From positions 124,001 to 188,000 of the forward strand of contig NZ_PQSU01000009.1 in the NCBI RefSeq assembly GCF_002920615.1: a stretch of DNA of 64,000 nucleotides. The letters run 5' to 3'. A program made the position numbers and the translations under genes. Under the pieces are notes generated by a model. It worked only from the letters and a program-made list of their open reading frames with translations. It had not been told where the DNA came from and ran no database searches. Source of the DNA: Streptomyces sp. Ru62 (GTDB lineage: Bacteria; Actinomycetota; Actinomycetes; Streptomycetales; Streptomycetaceae). Positions 61,872-64,000 of the stretch are shown here, piece by piece (the first letter of the stretch is position 1; the number at the start of each line of letters is the position of its first letter).

Positions 61872-62504
61872 TCAGTGGGGCACGAGCAGCATCAGGGCCG
61901 TCCCCAGCGCCATCGCGCCGTCGCGGACGTGACCGTACGGGTCCGTCGCGGCGGCGCGGTGCGCGGCGTCCGGGGTGGACCGCAGCGAGGGCATGGGGCG
62001 GGTCAACGACCACATGGCACAGGCCAGGAGATACACCGTCAGCAGCCCGGTGACACATGCGGCCGGCACCGGTGCGCCGGCGGCATGGCCATGAGCCGCG
62101 GTGTCGTGCACGCCCGGGACGCCCGCGGCCAAGGTCTCGTGGGTCGGCACCCCACGGCCGTGGGGTGCGCGCAGCATCCAGGCCATCGCGGCCATGCCGG
62201 CCGCGGACGGCAGCCGGCCGGCGATCTCCGCCACTCTGTTCGCCGTGCGGCGGCGGAGGGCGGTCAGCGGGAACCACAGTGCGGCGAGCGCGAAGAGAAC
62301 CGTCGTGGCCCGGCCGGGCAGCGATCGGCCGAGACTCCAGGGCATGGCCGCCATGGCGAGGGACATGGCGGCGTGCAGGAGGTGGTCCACCCGGTCACGG
62401 CGTCCCGCCCCCGGCGACCGCACACCATGCCACAGTGCGTGCACCGCCGCGAGGGCGAAGAGGACCGTCAGCATGAAGTGCACGATGTCGACGGGAGTGT
62501 CCAT
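61872..62504 (-). CDS. DUF5134-like polytopic membrane protein
   Basis: 210 residues from ATG 62504; ATG 62531 in the same frame is possible and would put the start only ~17 bases after the -10 box. Five or so hydrophobic segments: DIVHFMLTVLFALAAVHALW, HLLHAAMSLAMAAMPWSL, ATTVLFALAALWFPLTALRR, AACVTGLLTVYLLACAMWSL, DGAMALGTALMLLVPH, with His residues at several membrane borders (HALWHG, DHLLHA). Such proteins are unstudied; His-rich membranes could bind copper or heme. Under an ECF41-type promoter with a -35 variant. Confidence 0.75.
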   Translation of the reverse strand: MDTPVDIVHFMLTVLFALAAVHALWHGVRSPGAGRRDRVDHLLHAAMSLAMAAMPWSLGRSLPGRATTVLFALAALWFPLTALRRRTANRVAEIAGRLPSAAGMAAMAWMLRAPHGRGVPTHETLAAGVPGVHDTAAHGHAAGAPVPAACVTGLLTVYLLACAMWSLTRPMPSLRSTPDAAHRAAATDPYGHVRDGAMALGTALMLLVPH

Positions 62505-62547
62505 GGGACGCGTGCACCTTTCCTGGTCCATGACCTTTCACGGTCTT

Positions 62548-62574
62548 GACCGGGCGTGCAGTTGTTTCGTGACA
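62548..62574 (-). promoter_or_regulatory. ECF41-type promoter (TGTCACG variant)
   Basis: TGTCACG at 62568-62574 (minus strand), 16 bases, GGTC at 62548-62551. One mismatch in the -35 box; spacing and -10 exact. Confidence 0.6.
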
Positions 62575-62762
62575 GAACGCTCTCGCCACCAGGAGCGGAC
62601 AGGTCGCGGACCGATGCGTGCCCCGCACGGGGACGGCGCGGACTCATCGAGTGCCACGGTGTGCACGCTGGACGGCGTCCGGGACGGTCGGGCCGACGCC
62701 CCCGACGCGGCCCTCCGCAGCCGCTTGTAGCATGGTGCGCACGAAGCCAGAAGGGAAGATCC

Positions 62763-63659
62763 ATGCACGCTGGCGCCCACCCCGACACCCTCGATCAAGC
62801 GACGAAGGACTTCCTTTCGGCGCGCCCGCGACTCTTCGGCATCGCCTACCGCGTGCTGGGCAGTACGGCGGAGGCCGAAGACGTGGTGCAGGAAACCTGG
62901 CTGCGATGGCAGAACACGGACCGCACGAAGGTCCTCGAACCGGCCGCCTTCCTCACCACGGTGGCCACCCGGCTGGCGATCAACCTGGCCCAGTCCGCAC
63001 GGGTGCGCCGGGAGTCCTATGTCGGTCCCTGGCTTCCCGAGCCCGTCGACACCACGGAGGATCCGCAGCTGGGCGCGGAGCGGGCCGAGGCCCTGGAGAT
63101 GGCGGTACTGCTGCTCCTGGAGAAGCTGAATCCCGTGGAGCGCACCGCCTACGTCCTGCGGGAGGCGTTCGACTACCCCTACGGGCGGGTCTCCGAGATC
63201 CTGGAGACCAGCGAGGCCAACGCCCGTCAGCTGGTGAGCAGGGCACGCAGGCACCTTGCCGCCGAGCGCAGGGAGCGCGTCACGCCGGCAGCCCACCGGC
63301 GGCTGCTGGAGGTGTTCCTCTCGGCGGCGCGGACGGGTGATCTGTCGGTGCTGGAGGACGTTCTCACCGCCGACGTCGTCAGCTACTCGGACGGTGGCGG
63401 GATCCGCGGCGCGTCCAAGATCCCAGTGATCGGACGCCCTCATGTCTCGCGGTACCTCGTGGCCTTCGCCCCTCGCTTCTGGCCGCAGGCGGACATCCGG
63501 TGGGTCGAGGCGAACGGCCTGCCGGCCGTGCTGGTCTCGTCCGGCGAGAAGGCTGTCGCCCTGCTGTCCGTCGACGTGTCGACGGAAGGCATCGACCGGC
63601 TCATGTGGGTGATGAACCCGGCCAAGCTGGAGCCCTACGTGGCCTCCCTGCGCGACTGA
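62763..63659 (+). CDS. ECF41-family sigma factor, full length with SnoaL-like C-terminal domain
   Basis: 298 residues from ATG 62763 (GAAGGGAAG upstream). Region 2: PRLFGIAYRVLGSTAEAEDV, VQETWLRWQNTDR; the ECF41 linker motif WLPEP in YVGPWLPEPVDTTEDPQLG; region 4: KLNPVERTAYVLREAFDYPY, VSEILETSEANARQLVSRAR. The SnoaL-like extension (residues ~180-298) keeps the diagnostic motifs as YSDGGGIRGA (DGGGK) and MNPAKLEPY (NPDKL). In ECF41 factors this extension acts as a fused anti-sigma domain. It is the best candidate for the factor reading the TGTCACA-N16-GGTC promoters here. No such promoter was found for its own gene. Confidence 0.95.
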   Translation: MHAGAHPDTLDQATKDFLSARPRLFGIAYRVLGSTAEAEDVVQETWLRWQNTDRTKVLEPAAFLTTVATRLAINLAQSARVRRESYVGPWLPEPVDTTEDPQLGAERAEALEMAVLLLLEKLNPVERTAYVLREAFDYPYGRVSEILETSEANARQLVSRARRHLAAERRERVTPAAHRRLLEVFLSAARTGDLSVLEDVLTADVVSYSDGGGIRGASKIPVIGRPHVSRYLVAFAPRFWPQADIRWVEANGLPAVLVSSGEKAVALLSVDVSTEGIDRLMWVMNPAKLEPYVASLRD

Positions 63660-63701
63660 CCCGCCGGGCGCGGGCATTTTCCCCGGCCGTCGGCGGGCAG
63701 G

Positions 63702-63728
63702 CGTCACAGGAACGGTTACTTGTCGGTC
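63702..63728 (+). promoter_or_regulatory. ECF41-type promoter (CGTCACA variant) for OsmC/Ohr gene
   Basis: CGTCACA at 63702-63708, 16 bases, GGTC at 63725-63728, 89 bases before GTG 63818. Confidence 0.6.
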
Positions 63729-63817
63729 AACCAGTAGTCCGGATCCCGGACGCCCCCGGGTACGCGCTCCCGGACGTCCGCCGGGACGCCGTACCACGAC
63801 CACATCGGAGTCATGCC

Positions 63818-64000
63818 GTGACCGAGCGCATCCAGCCACCCAGTCTGCCGACCGAGAAGGACTACGAGGGGAACGAGTTCTCGCCCATCTACACGACCAC
63901 CGTGACCGTCGACGGTGGCGTGGCCTCGCACGGGCGGGCCTCCGGCCGGGCACGCTCGTCCGACGGCGCACTGGACCTCGATCTGCGCATGCCCGCCGAA
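63818..64000 (+). CDS. OsmC/Ohr-like protein, truncated by window edge
   Basis: First 61 residues only, from GTG 63818 (GGAG nine bases upstream); the gene runs out of the window. FSPIYTTTVTVDGGVASHGR, then SSDGALDLDLRMPAE, matches the N-terminal strands of Ohr/OsmC proteins (IYT...V.V.GGR.G.......DG.LDL.L..P). If intact it would be a second peroxide-reducing OsmC-fold protein in the proposed regulon, next to the full-length ECF41 gene. Confidence 0.75.
   Translation, partial: MTERIQPPSLPTEKDYEGNEFSPIYTTTVTVDGGVASHGRASGRARSSDGALDLDLRMPAE

Overview
The window looks like high-GC Streptomyces (or a very close actinomycete) chromosome. Coding regions show strong G/C third-position bias. The gene families are typical of the genus: LAL-type LuxR regulators, several ECF sigma factors, XRE regulators with an MmyB-like ligand domain, DHA2 exporters, and a stand-alone ilvC. 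There are no tRNA or rRNA genes, no CRISPR array and no intact mobile element. The left end holds an IS5-family transposase scrap and several decayed genes, and most genes are accessory, so a chromosome-arm location is likely (inference).

Layout. 1-9 kb: IS5 remnant, small MoaF-like protein, 2-hydroxyacid dehydrogenase, decayed quinone oxidoreductase, YceI protein, divergent MFS/DeoR pair, NAD(P)-binding protein, decayed luciferase-like monooxygenase. 9-13 kb: overlapping MFS exporter, esterase and hypothetical, divergent from an XRE regulator. 13-20.5 kb: VioB-like ferritin-fold protein, ilvC with a short upstream ORF carrying a TTA codon, VOC remnant, exported small protein, NmrA-like oxidoreductase, YhgE-like membrane protein and its TetR regulator. 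20.8-39.2 kb: three ECF sigma factors and three LAL regulators (plus a LAL scrap), interleaved with a flavoprotein, aldehyde dehydrogenase, XRE regulator, NmrA-like protein and OsmC protein. 39-54 kb: alpha/beta hydrolases, a DUF427 protein, a carboxymuconolactone-decarboxylase (CMD/AhpD) protein, a frameshifted hydrolase, an MFS exporter, two cupins, a third NmrA-like protein, a pyruvate dehydrogenase E1/E2 pair, a GNAT enzyme and an exported hydrolase. 54-64 kb: an orphan cytochrome b, a methyltransferase, an operon of flavin reductase, PIG-L deacetylase, LuxE-like and LuxC-like enzymes, a membrane protein, a canonical ECF41 sigma factor, and the start of an OsmC/Ohr protein cut by the window edge.

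The unifying signal is regulatory. By eye I find 18 copies of a rigid two-box promoter, TGTCACA, exactly 16 bases, then GGTC (or TGTC/AGTC), each pointing at the next gene. This is close to the published ECF41 promoter (TGTCACA-N16-CGTC). Known ECF41 factors usually control one neighbouring COE gene (carboxymuconolactone decarboxylase, oxidoreductase or epimerase). Here a whole 50-kb block appears wired to this promoter: NmrA-like oxidoreductases, a CMD protein, cupins, OsmC proteins, alpha/beta hydrolases, cytochrome b, a flavoprotein, a PDH E1/E2 operon and a carboxylic-acid-reductase-like operon. The same block encodes one full-length ECF41 factor and three related factors whose C-terminal SnoaL-like regulatory domain is cut short. 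I infer a clustered ECF41 regulon, probably for redox or electrophile stress or for small-molecule metabolism, with several competing or sequential sigma factors and LAL activators on top.
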